NCBI RefSeq assembly: GCF_900112345.1
Contig: NZ_FOLB01000011.1
Span: 62,001 to 126,000 of the forward strand
Source: Nocardioides terrae
Lineage (GTDB): Bacteria; Actinomycetota; Actinomycetes; Propionibacteriales; Nocardioidaceae
Direction: 5' to 3'
DNA length: 64,000 bases
This document shows positions 56,015-63,823 of the stretch, in pieces (position 1 is the stretch's first letter; every line of letters begins with the position of its first letter). Below the pieces are notes generated by a model. The model had not been told where the DNA came from. It was given only the letters and a program-made list of their open reading frames with translations, and did no database searches. Position numbers and translations under genes: made by a program.

Positions 56015-56923
56015 TCAGCTCGCCCGCACGCCCCACGACGCACTGAACCGCTGACCCGGCTCGAGCCGGACCAGGTCGACACCCGAGTTGAAGGCGTCGA
56101 TCGGCGCGGTCATCGGCTCGACCGCGAGCGAGCGCCGGGCCGTAGCGGGCACGTCGTCGGCGGTGTAGACCATCAGCCAGTCGTGGTGCTCGTCGACCCA
56201 CAGCTCCACGCCGGTGCCCTCGGGAGCGCGCAGGCGGGTCGTCGTCCGGCCGTGCTCGTCGCGCGCCAGCCGCCCGTAGGCGTGGTTGAGCACGAGGTCG
56301 CCGAGCGGTCGCGGCGCACGCAGGTCGTAGGGCGTGCCCTCGACGCCCTCGGTGTCGACGGGCAGCAGCCGCTCGGCGTCGGTGAGGATCCGGACCGAGG
56401 CGGGCAGCTCGACGGTCCAGCCGTCGACCGGCCCGGCGCCGGCGCGGAGATAGGGGTGCGCACCAGAGGCGTACGGCGCCGTCGTACCCGCCCTGTTGGT
56501 CGCCGACTGCGTCACCGTGAGCCCGTCGGGGCCGAGCGCGTAGCCGACCTCGAGGTCGAGTGTCCACGGATAGCCGGTCTGGCTCATCAGCCGGTAGGTG
56601 AGCGTCACGTGGTCGGGCCGGTGCGCGACCAGCGACCACGCCGCCCATCGCACCAGCCCGTGCGAGGCGTTGTGGCGCGCGGGCTCGCTCAGCGCGAGCT
56701 GCTGGGAGACGCCCTCGAAGGCGTAGCGCCCGTCCCGGACCCGGTTGGGCCACGGCATCAGCAGCTGACCCCGACCTCCGGACGCAGCGGCGTCCTCCTC
56801 GAAGCCGTCGATGAGCGGCCGGCCCGCGTGGCTGAGCGCCCGCAGCGCCCCTCCGCTCTCGGTGACGACGGCCTCGTAGTCGCCGCTGCTGATGACGAAC
56901 TGCTGTCCGCTCGGAGGTAGCAC
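56015..56923 (-). CDS. Aldose 1-epimerase family protein
   Basis: A 302-residue galactose-mutarotase-like protein: [56 protein letters not shown] (catalytic His region), GAHPYLRAGAG (second His), and EPMTAPIDAFNSGVDLVRLEPGQRFSASWGV (catalytic Glu expected near the end). Interconverts sugar anomers. The GTG start 56923 follows a minus-strand TAGCGT box (56935-56930) by seven bases, so it is probably leaderless. Divergent from the GH6 gene. Confidence 0.9.
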   Translation of the reverse strand: MLPPSGQQFVISSGDYEAVVTESGGALRALSHAGRPLIDGFEEDAAASGGRGQLLMPWPNRVRDGRYAFEGVSQQLALSEPARHNASHGLVRWAAWSLVAHRPDHVTLTYRLMSQTGYPWTLDLEVGYALGPDGLTVTQSATNRAGTTAPYASGAHPYLRAGAGPVDGWTVELPASVRILTDAERLLPVDTEGVEGTPYDLRAPRPLGDLVLNHAYGRLARDEHGRTTTRLRAPEGTGVELWVDEHHDWLMVYTADDVPATARRSLAVEPMTAPIDAFNSGVDLVRLEPGQRFSASWGVRAS

Positions 56924-56929
56924 GGCTCC

Positions 56930-56935
56930 ACGCTA
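56930..56935 (-). promoter_or_regulatory. -10 box of the aldose epimerase gene, leaderless
   Basis: TAGCGT on the minus strand ending seven bases before GTG 56923. Confidence 0.5.
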
Positions 56936-56972
56936 GCGCGCCTCGACTTGACTCCGCGGGCGGCACTGTCGG

Positions 56973-58496
56973 ATGGTCGGGACCCGCCCACGACCGACCC
57001 GGAAGACGCCAGCCGTGCCGTCCCACGCTTCACCGCGCCCGCCTTCGCGGCTGCGCGACGTGTCGATGGTCGGCGCCATCCTCGTCGTCCTGGCGATCGT
57101 AGTCACGCTCGTCGTGGTGCGCCCCGGCGGGGACGACAGCGGACGGGCGGAACCGGCCAGCCAGCGCATCGCGGCGAGCTCCACCTCGTCGCCCACCCCG
57201 TCGCCCACACCGCCACCACCGCCGCAGCAGGTGAGCGCCGGGCGCGCGCCGAAGCTGGCCGAGGACCCCGTCGCCGGTCGGAAGGTCATGGCGCAGGTCC
57301 ACAAGAAGCGCGGTTGGACCCCCGGCGTGCGGTTCACCTACCAGTGGCTGCTCGACGGCAAGCCGATCCCGGGCGCCACCAGGCGCGGCCTCGTGCCCAC
57401 GGACAAGATGATCGGTCGCCGGGTCCGCGTGCAGGCGATCGGCCAGGTGCCCGGCTACCTGCCCGCCGTGTCACTCTCCAAGCCGCGCACCGTCGCGCCG
57501 GACAACCCGCTCGCCGGCGGCACGTGGGCTGTCTACCGGGGCCCGCAGAACGGCCTCTACCCCGCCTACGCGCGCGCCGGCGGCGACGACAAGCGCCAGC
57601 TCGCCAAGATCGCGCTGCAGCCGCGCGTCACCTGGTTCACTGACGCCAACTCCTCGATCGGCGAGGACGTCGACTCCTACATCGCCGACCAGCAGGCCGA
57701 GTCGGGCAAGGACGCGCTGATCCAGCTCGCCTTCTTCCGCGAGTGGCCGGACGGCGAGGCCGCCCGCGGCCGTCGCCTCAGCGGCGGTCAGCAGGCGGAC
57801 TACCGCGGCGCCGTCGACGCGGTCGCCCGCGCGATCGGCGACGCCCGCGTGGCGCTGGTGCTCGAGCCCGACCTCGGCCTCAACGCGGTCCCGAACAACT
57901 CCTGGGAGACCCGGACGGCCGATCCCGCCGTGCGGCTCGGCCTGGTGCGCTACGCAGCGAAGCGGTTCTCCGAGCTGCCGCGCACCAGCGTCTACCTCGA
58001 CGCCTCCGACTCCGACTGGCTGGCGATGTCGAAGATCGTCCCGGTGCTCGAGGCGGCAGGGGTGGAGTACGCCCGAGGCTTCGCGCTCGGTGCGACCCAC
58101 TACTCGAGCGTCGGCGACAACATCGACTACGGCATGCAGATCATCCACGAGCTCGAGGCGGACGGGATCGACGGCAAGCGGTTCGTCATCGACACCGCCG
58201 ACAACGGCCGCCCGTTCACCTGGCTGCAGCACCGCTCCGAGCACCCGGGCGACGACTTCGACAACGCGATCACGTGCCGCAGCGTCTCGGACACCACCTG
58301 CGACACCCTCGGCGTGCCGCCGACAGCCGACGTCGCCGGTGACCTCGGGCTTGACCTCACCGGCCAGCAGCGGGCCAACGCGCTGCGCAACGTCGACGGC
58401 TACCTCTGGTTCGGCCGGCCCTGGCTGATCCGGCAGGCCTCGCCCTTCTCGCTGTCCCGCTCGCTCGAGGTCGCCCGGTCCACGCCCTTCCAGTGA
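56973..58496 (+). CDS. Membrane-anchored or secreted GH6 glycoside hydrolase with Ig-like module
   Basis: A 507-residue protein: basic N-terminus, a membrane/signal-anchor segment (about 32-49), a Ser/Pro/Thr linker (60-86), an Ig-like module (about 88-174, FTYQWLLDGKPIPGAT...), and a GH6 catalytic domain (180-507). GH6 marks: WAVYRGPQNGLYPA, VLEPD (296-300, catalytic Asp), VYLDASDSDWL, KRFVIDTADNGRPF and DGYLWFGRPWLI. GH6 enzymes cleave beta-1,4-glucan with inversion. The Ig-like module resembles those at the end of the M4 protease at 36689. Followed by a dispersed repeat. Confidence 0.9.
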   Translation: MVGTRPRPTRKTPAVPSHASPRPPSRLRDVSMVGAILVVLAIVVTLVVVRPGGDDSGRAEPASQRIAASSTSSPTPSPTPPPPPQQVSAGRAPKLAEDPVAGRKVMAQVHKKRGWTPGVRFTYQWLLDGKPIPGATRRGLVPTDKMIGRRVRVQAIGQVPGYLPAVSLSKPRTVAPDNPLAGGTWAVYRGPQNGLYPAYARAGGDDKRQLAKIALQPRVTWFTDANSSIGEDVDSYIADQQAESGKDALIQLAFFREWPDGEAARGRRLSGGQQADYRGAVDAVARAIGDARVALVLEPDLGLNAVPNNSWETRTADPAVRLGLVRYAAKRFSELPRTSVYLDASDSDWLAMSKIVPVLEAAGVEYARGFALGATHYSSVGDNIDYGMQIIHELEADGIDGKRFVIDTADNGRPFTWLQHRSEHPGDDFDNAITCRSVSDTTCDTLGVPPTADVAGDLGLDLTGQQRANALRNVDGYLWFGRPWLIRQASPFSLSRSLEVARSTPFQ

Positions 58497-58505
58497 CGGC
58501 CTTTC

Positions 58506-58547
58506 GCTGGTCGAGTAGCGAGCGCCGGCGAGCTCATCGAGACCACC
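58506..58547 (+). repeat. Dispersed repeat between the GH6 and kinase genes
   Basis: GCTGGTCGAGTAGCGAGCGC ... CATCGAGACCACC; complementary ends GGTCGAG and TCGAGACC suggest a foldable element. Same ends as in pyrD and before rpmI. The stop codon of the minus-strand kinase gene is immediately next to it. Confidence 0.7.
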
Positions 58548-59096
58548 TCAGGTCGCGATGACCACGTCCGCGTGCTCACGGGTCCGGTCCCGGGCGAAGA
58601 CGGCCGCCTCGTCGCGCGCCCACTGCTCCCAGTAGGGCGCGAAGTCCTCCCCGTCGCGCTCGATGCCGCGACGCATCCGGACGTCGTGGGGCGCGTCGAC
58701 CCACACCAGCGTGGTGACCCAGGGGGCGACGTACGGCGACCACGAGCCCACCCCCTCGACCACGACCAGGTCGACGGGCTCGACCGAGCGTGTCTCGGCC
58801 CAGGCCGACGTGTGCCAGTCCCAGCGCCGCCAGCTGCCCGCGAGCCCGGCGGCCAGCGGCTCTAGCAGCGCGCGGACGGCGTGGGCGAGCCGCGGCAGTC
58901 CGCTCCAGCCCGCGATCATCTCGTCGCTGTGCAGGACGGTCGCGTGCGGCGCGAGCTCCGCGATCGCGGACGTCAGCGTCGTCTTCCCGGACCCGGCCGG
59001 GCCGTCCACGCACACCAGCCGTCCGGCGCCGAGCGTCGCCGGGCGCGCCATCGTCACGCCCAGCACCTGCCGCGCGTGCTCAGAAGGCGAGCCCAT
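58548..59096 (-). CDS. Uridine kinase-like P-loop protein
   Basis: A 182-residue nucleoside/phosphoribulokinase-type P-loop protein: RLVCVDGPAGSGKTTLTSAIAEL (Walker A), TVLHSDEMIAGWSGLP, VDLVVVEGVGSW (Walker B-like) and VWVDAPHDVRMRRGIERDG (lid). Substrate unknown. ATG 59096 (MGSPSEHARQ) overlaps the preceding gene by 17 bases; ATG 59051 (MARPATLG, 167 residues) is an equally plausible start. Last gene of a four-gene minus-strand group. Confidence 0.82.
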   Translation of the reverse strand: MGSPSEHARQVLGVTMARPATLGAGRLVCVDGPAGSGKTTLTSAIAELAPHATVLHSDEMIAGWSGLPRLAHAVRALLEPLAAGLAGSWRRWDWHTSAWAETRSVEPVDLVVVEGVGSWSPYVAPWVTTLVWVDAPHDVRMRRGIERDGEDFAPYWEQWARDEAAVFARDRTREHADVVIAT

Positions 59097-60306
59097 GACC
59101 CCGGTAGGTCGCCACGTGGTCGACGAAGGAGTCTGCCGCGAGCAGGTGGGCGGTCGTGGTGTGCTCGAAGAGCTCGCCCGACTTCGCGTGCCGCATCCAC
59201 ACCAGATCGCCGATCCGCAGCAGCGCTGCGGCCGGCCCGACCAGGGGCGTCTGGACCTCGCCGGCGCCCTCGAGCCCGGTGAGGGCGAGGCCCGCAGGGG
59301 CCCAGGGGAGCGGCAGCCGGTCGGCACCGGCCGGCCCCGAGGCGACCAGACCGCCGCCGTGCACGGTCACCGTCCCGTCCGACGGTCGCCGCGTGACGGG
59401 AAGACCGAAGAACGCCGCCGGCCGCGGCTCGAAGGAGCGGAAGTGGTCGAAGAGCCCCGGGACCAGCAGCCCGGACCCGGCGGTGAGCTCCGTGACGACG
59501 GGGTCAGCGGCAGAGGTCTCCAGCGACCCCGAGCCGCCCGCGTTCCAGAACTCCAGCTCCGCGACCCGGGACAGCCCCTCCGCGACCGCCGCCCGGCGCG
59601 CGGCGAGCTGGGTCACGGACAGCGACTTCAGCCGGCGGACGACGCCCGAGCGCAGCCGCTGGCCCGGCACCTGGTCCGGCACACCGGCCACCTGGCCCTC
59701 GTAGGTCATCACACCGACCAGCGTGAAGCCCGGTCGCTGCACCTCGCGGGCCAGCGCCTCCGCAGCCGACGCCGAGGTGATGGGGGAGCGGCGCGGCCCG
59801 ACCCGGGTCAGGCCGAGGTCGAGGCCGGCGTCGACGTCGATGGCGACCCGGACGGGCACCGCCTTCGACGTCCGCACCGAGTCGACGACGTCGAGGTGCT
59901 CGACGGAGTCCACCATGACGGTGATCGCCGCGGCGGCGCGCGGTGAGGCGACCAGCCGGGCCAGCGCCCCGCGGTCGACGGTCGGGTAGGCGACGACGAT
60001 GTCATCGCTGACGCCGTTCTCCTCCAGCCAGAGCGCCTCGGCGAGAGTGAAGGCGAGGACCCCGGCGAACCCGGGATGGGCCAGCGCCCGCGAGATCAGC
60101 GTTGGGACGCGCAGCGACTTCGACGCCACCCGGATCGGCGTGCCACCCGCGCGCCGGGCGAGGTCGTCGGCGTTGGCGTCGAACGCATCCAGGTCGACGA
60201 CGACGGTCGGGGTCGGGAGCGGATCGGCGTGCGCGGTGACCGCCCGGGACAGCCGGGACCAGAGCCGGTTGCGCTCGAGGGCACCGGCATGGGCGTGCGC
60301 CGTCAC
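59080..60306 (-). CDS. PLP-dependent alanine racemase-fold enzyme (amino acid deaminase/aldolase type)
   Basis: A 408-residue fold-type III PLP enzyme of the COG3616 D-threonine aldolase/D-serine deaminase group. TPTVVVDLDAFDANADDLARRAGGTPIRVASKSLRVPTL carries the PLP lysine (ASKSLR); GVMTYEGQVAG, LEFWNAGGSGSLET and the C-terminal metal-binding MRHAKSGELFEH are recognisable. The GTG overlaps the stop of the upstream membrane-protein gene (GTGA). Likely acts on a D-amino acid; substrate unknown. Confidence 0.82.
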   Translation of the reverse strand: MTAHAHAGALERNRLWSRLSRAVTAHADPLPTPTVVVDLDAFDANADDLARRAGGTPIRVASKSLRVPTLISRALAHPGFAGVLAFTLAEALWLEENGVSDDIVVAYPTVDRGALARLVASPRAAAAITVMVDSVEHLDVVDSVRTSKAVPVRVAIDVDAGLDLGLTRVGPRRSPITSASAAEALAREVQRPGFTLVGVMTYEGQVAGVPDQVPGQRLRSGVVRRLKSLSVTQLAARRAAVAEGLSRVAELEFWNAGGSGSLETSAADPVVTELTAGSGLLVPGLFDHFRSFEPRPAAFFGLPVTRRPSDGTVTVHGGGLVASGPAGADRLPLPWAPAGLALTGLEGAGEVQTPLVGPAAALLRIGDLVWMRHAKSGELFEHTTTAHLLAADSFVDHVATYRGHGLAF

Positions 60307-60722
60307 TTGATCCCGCGCTGCTTGAGGAGCGCCTCGATCTCGGCCATCTCGGGGTCGGAGCCGGGCAGGGCCGGGGCGCCCCGGCCGCGTGGCGCCGCCT
60401 TCGTCTCGTCCCGCTTCGGGCGGTCGCGACCGGGCAGCCGGGCCGCGACGAAGAAGAGCAGCACGGAGACCACCGCCAGCGCGAGACCGACCCAGACGAG
60501 CGGGTTCCAGACGAACGAGGTCGCCCAGTCGGCGATCGCCGACCCGATCCGACCGAACATCTTGAGCGTGCGCGTGAAGTAGGCGGCCGGCAGCAGCAGC
60601 GTGGCCGCGGTCCAGCGCAGCCCCGCCCGCAGACCGCGGCGCCGGTAGGCCAGCCACGCGCCCACCCCGCCGAGGACCGTGAAGGTGAGCGTGAAGGCAC
60701 CCCAGGTGACCGAATCGAGCAT
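60303..60722 (-). CDS. Small membrane protein of unknown function
   Basis: A 139-residue protein with three hydrophobic stretches (SVTWGAFTLTFTVLGGVGAWLAY, AATLLLPAAYFTR, PLVWVGLALAVVSVLLFFVAARL) and an Arg/Lys-rich cytoplasmic tail ending EMAEIEALLKQRGIK, a short acidic helix. Tails of this type (EIEALLKKRGI) occur in actinobacterial cellulose-synthase-neighbour and secretion-related small proteins, but I recognise no function. ATG 60722 has GAGG and GGGAG before it. It begins the minus-strand group. Confidence 0.75.
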   Translation of the reverse strand: MLDSVTWGAFTLTFTVLGGVGAWLAYRRRGLRAGLRWTAATLLLPAAYFTRTLKMFGRIGSAIADWATSFVWNPLVWVGLALAVVSVLLFFVAARLPGRDRPKRDETKAAPRGRGAPALPGSDPEMAEIEALLKQRGIK

Positions 60723-60771
60723 GCTCCCATCCTCGCACCGACCACCAGGGAGCGTGCGGGAGAATGGCCGC

Positions 60772-61302
60772 GTGACCGACCCGCAGAGCGAGCAGCGCCG
60801 GCGTGACATCGCCGCGCCGGCGTACCCCGACGACACGGGAGCGGGCGACCAGCGCCTCGTCGACGTGCTGGGGCGCTACGCCCGCCGCCAGGCGACGTAC
60901 GCCGACGCGCTGGCCGTCCTGCTCGACAGCCGCCTGATCGTGCCGGTCGTCGCGGTGCTGGGCGAGGTCGACGAGCGCGGCGCCGACAAGACCGCCGACA
61001 TGGCGACCGTGCTGCTCACGGGCGCCGACGGCCGGCAGGCGCTGCTGACGTTCACCAGCCTCGAGACGATGGCCGCGTGGCAGGCCGACGCCCGCCCGGT
61101 CGGCGTACCCGCCGGCGACGCCGCGAAGGCCGCGCTCCAGGACGGGGCCGCCGCGCTGGTCCTGGACGTCGCCGGTCCGGTGACCTTCGTGGTCGAGGGC
61201 GAGGACCTGTACGGTCTCGGAGCGGGCTGGAACCTCGCCCAGGTGGGCGACGGCCGATCGGCCTGGATCCGCCCCGCTGGGGATTCGGCGTCGGCGGAAT
61301 GA
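60772..61302 (+). CDS. SseB-like N-terminal domain protein
   Basis: A 176-residue soluble protein containing the SseB N-terminal-type domain: QRLVDVLGRYARRQATYADALAVLLDSRLIVPVVAVLGE, then ADMATVLLTGADGRQALLTFTSLETMAAWQADARPVGVPAGDAAKAALQDGAAALVLDVAGPVTFVVEGEDL. Commonly found directly before infC in actinobacteria; function unknown. GTG 60772 is preceded by a weak -10 box GAGAAT (60760-60765). Confidence 0.82.
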   Translation: MTDPQSEQRRRDIAAPAYPDDTGAGDQRLVDVLGRYARRQATYADALAVLLDSRLIVPVVAVLGEVDERGADKTADMATVLLTGADGRQALLTFTSLETMAAWQADARPVGVPAGDAAKAALQDGAAALVLDVAGPVTFVVEGEDLYGLGAGWNLAQVGDGRSAWIRPAGDSASAE

Positions 61303-61307
61303 TCCGG

Positions 61308-61313
61308 TAGCCT
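61308..61313 (+). promoter_or_regulatory. Probable -10 box of the infC leader
   Basis: TAGCCT, placing the transcript start near 61320, six bases before the GNRA hairpin and 280 bases before infC. Confidence 0.45.
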
Positions 61314-61319
61314 CTCCTG

Positions 61320-61601
61320 TTGACCGATGTGGTGGCAACACCACATCTGAACAAGCGGAAGGCAGCCACTGCCCTCCCACCCGCATCGACCGTTGCACCA
61401 CCAGGTCGTCGGGTCCGGTCCCGGAGCAGTCCGGAGGCGTCGTACGACGTCCCCGGATCCTGCGCCGAGCCCCCACCCTGCGGTGGGGCACCTGACTGGC
61501 TTCCGCTTGGACAACAGCGGAAGCCTTTTTCGCTTTCCGGGCCGAAGTGCACGCGGTCCGGCACCGATGAGGCCTCCCACCACCGAACACATGGAGGACA
61601 C
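61320..61601 (+). ncRNA. Structured infC-rpmI-rplT leader RNA (putative attenuator)
   Basis: A 280-base gene-free region before infC. It contains a perfect 9-base hairpin GATGTGGTG/CACCACATC (61326-61334, 61339-61347) with a GCAA tetraloop, a second hairpin CCCCACC/GGTGGGG (61471-61477, 61482-61488), then a strong intrinsic terminator (61498-61530). Terminator-containing leaders that respond to ribosomal protein L20 are known for this operon in Firmicutes; here the ligand is unknown. Function is inferred from structure and position. Confidence 0.6.
61498..61530 (+). terminator. Intrinsic terminator inside the infC leader
   Basis: Perfect 10-base stem GGCTTCCGCT (61498-61507) and AGCGGAAGCC (61516-61525), eight-base loop, followed directly by TTTTT. 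It is the only classic T-tract terminator seen in this window and it lies 72 bases upstream of infC. Confidence 0.85.
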
Positions 61602-62285
61602 ATCAGCACCGAGCTTCGTATCAACGACCGGATCCGGGTACCCGAGGTCCGCCTCGTTGGTCCCAATGGAGAGACCGTCGGCATCGTGCCGACGGCCGAC
61701 GCACTGCGCCTGGCCCAGGAGGCCGACCTCGACCTCGTCGAGATCGCCCCGCAGGGCAAGCCCCCGGTCTGCAAGCTCATGGACTACGGGAAGTTCAAGT
61801 ACGAGAACGCCCAGAAGGCCCGTGAGGCCCGCCGGAACCAGACGAACGTCATCATCAAGGAGATGAAGCTTCGTCCCAAGATCGACTCGCACGACTACGA
61901 GACCAAGAAGGGTCACGTCGTGCGGTTCCTCAAGGCCGGCGACAAGGTCAAGATCACCATCATGTTCCGCGGTCGCGAGCAGCACCGCCCGGAGCTCGGC
62001 TTCCGCCTGCTGCAGAAGCTCGCCGAGGACGTCCAGGACCTCGGCTTCGTCGAGTCCTCGCCGAAGCAGGACGGCCGCAACATGGTGATGGTGCTCGGGC
62101 CGAACAAGAAGAAGGCCGACGCCAAGGTCGACCAGCAGGCGGCGAAGGAGACCAGGCTCGCCGAGCGCGAGGCCGAGGAGGCCCAGGAGCGCGCCGAGCG
62201 TGCCGCCGCTGCCGCCGCCGGCCCGGTCGCCGCCAAGAAGGAGCGCGGCCGCTCCGAGAACCTCGACCCCGAGATCGACGCCTGA
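61602..62285 (+). CDS. infC: Translation initiation factor IF-3, AUC start
   Basis: A 227-residue IF-3. [28 protein letters not shown] begins the N-terminal domain, with [16 protein letters not shown]-terminal domain [42 protein letters not shown] Lys/Glu/Ala-rich tail of about 45 residues follows. Alignment with actinobacterial IF-3 ([15 protein letters not shown]) puts the first residue at ATC 61602, four bases after GGAGG (61593-61597). No ATG, GTG or TTG is available in frame nearby. Non-AUG starts in infC are known and serve IF-3 autoregulation. Confidence 0.93.
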   Translation: MSTELRINDRIRVPEVRLVGPNGETVGIVPTADALRLAQEADLDLVEIAPQGKPPVCKLMDYGKFKYENAQKAREARRNQTNVIIKEMKLRPKIDSHDYETKKGHVVRFLKAGDKVKITIMFRGREQHRPELGFRLLQKLAEDVQDLGFVESSPKQDGRNMVMVLGPNKKKADAKVDQQAAKETRLAEREAEEAQERAERAAAAAAGPVAAKKERGRSENLDPEIDA

Positions 62286-62293
62286 CGTTTTCC

Positions 62294-62334
62294 GCTGGTC
62301 GAGGACCTTGCCCGGCAAGCGTCGCGAGACCACC
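62294..62334 (+). repeat. Dispersed repeat between infC and rpmI
   Basis: GCTGGTCGAGGACCTTGCCC ... GTCGCGAGACCACC; same ends as the copy at 58506. It lies inside the infC-rpmI operon, in the 79-base intergenic region. Confidence 0.7.
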
Positions 62335-62364
62335 GAGACAACCAGCAACAAGAAAGAGACGAAG

Positions 62365-62559
62365 ATGCCGAAGAACAAGAGCCACTCCGGTGCCGGCAAG
62401 CGCTTCCGCGTGACCGGCTCGGGCAAGATCCTTCGCGAGAAGGCCGGCAAGCGCCACAACCTCGAGAAGAAGCCCTCCAAGGTGACTCGTCGCATGACCG
62501 GCACCGTCGAGGTTGCCAAGAACGACGTCGCGCGCGCCAAGAAGCTTCTCGGCCGCTGA
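62365..62559 (+). CDS. rpmI: 50S ribosomal protein L35
   Basis: A 64-residue, Lys/Arg-rich ribosomal protein: [20 protein letters not shown], then [16 protein letters not shown] and [18 protein letters not shown] 62365, with AAAGAGACGAAG upstream. Middle gene of the conserved infC-rpmI-rplT operon. Confidence 0.97.
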   Translation: MPKNKSHSGAGKRFRVTGSGKILREKAGKRHNLEKKPSKVTRRMTGTVEVAKNDVARAKKLLGR

Positions 62560-62618
62560 TTCCCCCGGGATCGCCGTTCGCCGGCACCCACTGACTTTTC
62601 GCACTAAAGGAGTTCCAC

Positions 62619-63002
62619 ATGGCACGCGTGAAGCGCGCAGTCAACGCGGCGAAGAAGCGTCGCGTCACCCTCGAGCGGGCGAGCGGCTATCGCGGTCAGC
62701 GTTCGCGTCTGTACCGCAAGGCCAAGGAGCAGGTCACCCACTCCCTGGTCTACGCCTACAACGACCGCCGCAAGAACAAGGGCAACTTCCGGCGCCTCTG
62801 GATCCAGCGGATCAACGCCGCCGCGCGTGCCGAGGGCCTGACCTACAACCGCTTCATCCAGGGTCTCAGCCTGGCCGGCATCGAGGTCGACCGGAAGATC
62901 CTGGCCGAGCTGGCCGTCAACGACGTCGCCTCGTTCAACGCGCTCGTCGCGCAGGCCAAGGCCGCTCTCCCCGAGGACGTCAACGCTCCGGCTTCCGCCT
63001 GA
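62619..63002 (+). CDS. rplT: 50S ribosomal protein L20
   Basis: A 127-residue ribosomal protein that binds 23S rRNA early in assembly. [83 protein letters not shown] is the usual core. ATG 62619 has AAAGGAG (62606-62612). In other bacteria L20 represses its own operon. Confidence 0.97.
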   Translation: MARVKRAVNAAKKRRVTLERASGYRGQRSRLYRKAKEQVTHSLVYAYNDRRKNKGNFRRLWIQRINAAARAEGLTYNRFIQGLSLAGIEVDRKILAELAVNDVASFNALVAQAKAALPEDVNAPASA

Positions 63003-63012
63003 GCCGTTCGCT

Positions 63013-63031
63013 GGTGGAGCTTGTCGAGACC
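63013..63031 (+). repeat. Dispersed repeat copy directly before the TrmH gene start
   Basis: GGTGGAGCTTGTCGAGACC ends at the base before ATG 63032. Reverse complement of the hisG copy at 18 of 19 positions. It includes GGAG (63016-63019), the only Shine-Dalgarno-like sequence for this gene. Confidence 0.7.
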
Positions 63032-63823
63032 ATGACTCCTCTCGCCGCGTCCAACGCGCGACTGAAGGAGCTCAGGAAGCTGAGCCGCCGCTCGGAGCGA
63101 TCCGAGCGGCGGCTTTTCCTCGCCGACGGCCCCAAGGCCGTCGAGGGCGCGCTGGGCGTGCCTGACTGCGTGGTGGAGGTCTTCGCGACGCCCACTGCCG
63201 CCGAGCAGTACGCCGGCCTGCTGGCCGCGGCCCCGACCGTGACCCTGGTCGACGACCGGGCGATGGCCGGCCTCTCCGACTCGGTGACCCCGGCCGGCGT
63301 GGTCGCGCTCTGCCGCTTCCTGGAGCCTTCGCTGGTCGAGGAGGGCCGCCAGGCCCGTCCCGACACCACCCCGCGACTGGTCGCCGTCTGTGCCGACGTA
63401 CGCGACCCCGGGAACGCGGGCACCGTCATCCGCTGTGCCGACGCGGCCGGTGCCGACGCCGTCGTCCTGGCCGGCGACAGCGTCGACCGCTACAACCCCA
63501 AGACGATCCGCGCGAGCGTCGGCTCGGTCTTCCACCTCCCGGTCACGACCGAGCGGGACCCGTTCGCCGCCGTCGCGGCCGCGAGGGCCGCCGGGCTGAC
63601 CGTGCTCGCCGCCGACATGGACGGCGAGTCGCTCTTCGAGACCGACCTGACCGGCCCGACCGCGTGGATGTTCGGCAACGAGGCCTGGGGTCTGCCCGAC
63701 GCGCTGCGCGGCGCCGCGGACCGGGTCGTCAGCATCCCGATCTACGGCCGGGCCGAGAGCCTCAACCTCTCCACCGCCGCAGCGGTGTGCCTCTACGCCA
63801 GCGCCCGCGCGCAGCGGGCGTAG
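63032..63823 (+). CDS. TrmH-family (SpoU) RNA 2'-O-methyltransferase
   Basis: A 263-residue SPOUT methyltransferase, probably acting on 23S rRNA (as the gene after rplT usually does). N-terminal substrate-binding domain RRSERSERRLFLADGPKAVEGAL; knotted SAM-binding domain with VCADVRDPGNAGTVIRCADAAGAD, NPKTIRASVGSVFHLPV, and MFGNEAWGLPDALRGAADRVVSIPIYGRAESLNLSTAAAVCLYA (the three SpoU motifs). Residues about 100-114 (SLVEEGRQARPDTTP) are an extra segment matching a dispersed repeat (63331-63370). ATG 63032; an in-frame GTG at 63014 lies within the upstream repeat. Confidence 0.93.
   Translation: MTPLAASNARLKELRKLSRRSERSERRLFLADGPKAVEGALGVPDCVVEVFATPTAAEQYAGLLAAAPTVTLVDDRAMAGLSDSVTPAGVVALCRFLEPSLVEEGRQARPDTTPRLVAVCADVRDPGNAGTVIRCADAAGADAVVLAGDSVDRYNPKTIRASVGSVFHLPVTTERDPFAAVAAARAAGLTVLAADMDGESLFETDLTGPTAWMFGNEAWGLPDALRGAADRVVSIPIYGRAESLNLSTAAAVCLYASARAQRA
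63331..63370 (+). repeat. Dispersed repeat copy inside the TrmH gene
   Basis: GCTGGTCGAGGAGGGCCGCC ... CCCGACACCACC. Starts with the same GCTGGTCGAGGA as the copy before rpmI and ends with GACACCACC in place of GAGACCACC. It lies in frame between the two domains. Confidence 0.55.

Noticed and set aside
61591-61866. ATG 61591 as the infC start
   Set aside because: It is 11 bases upstream of ATC 61602 and out of frame; the resulting frame stops at 61866 and has no IF-3 sequence.
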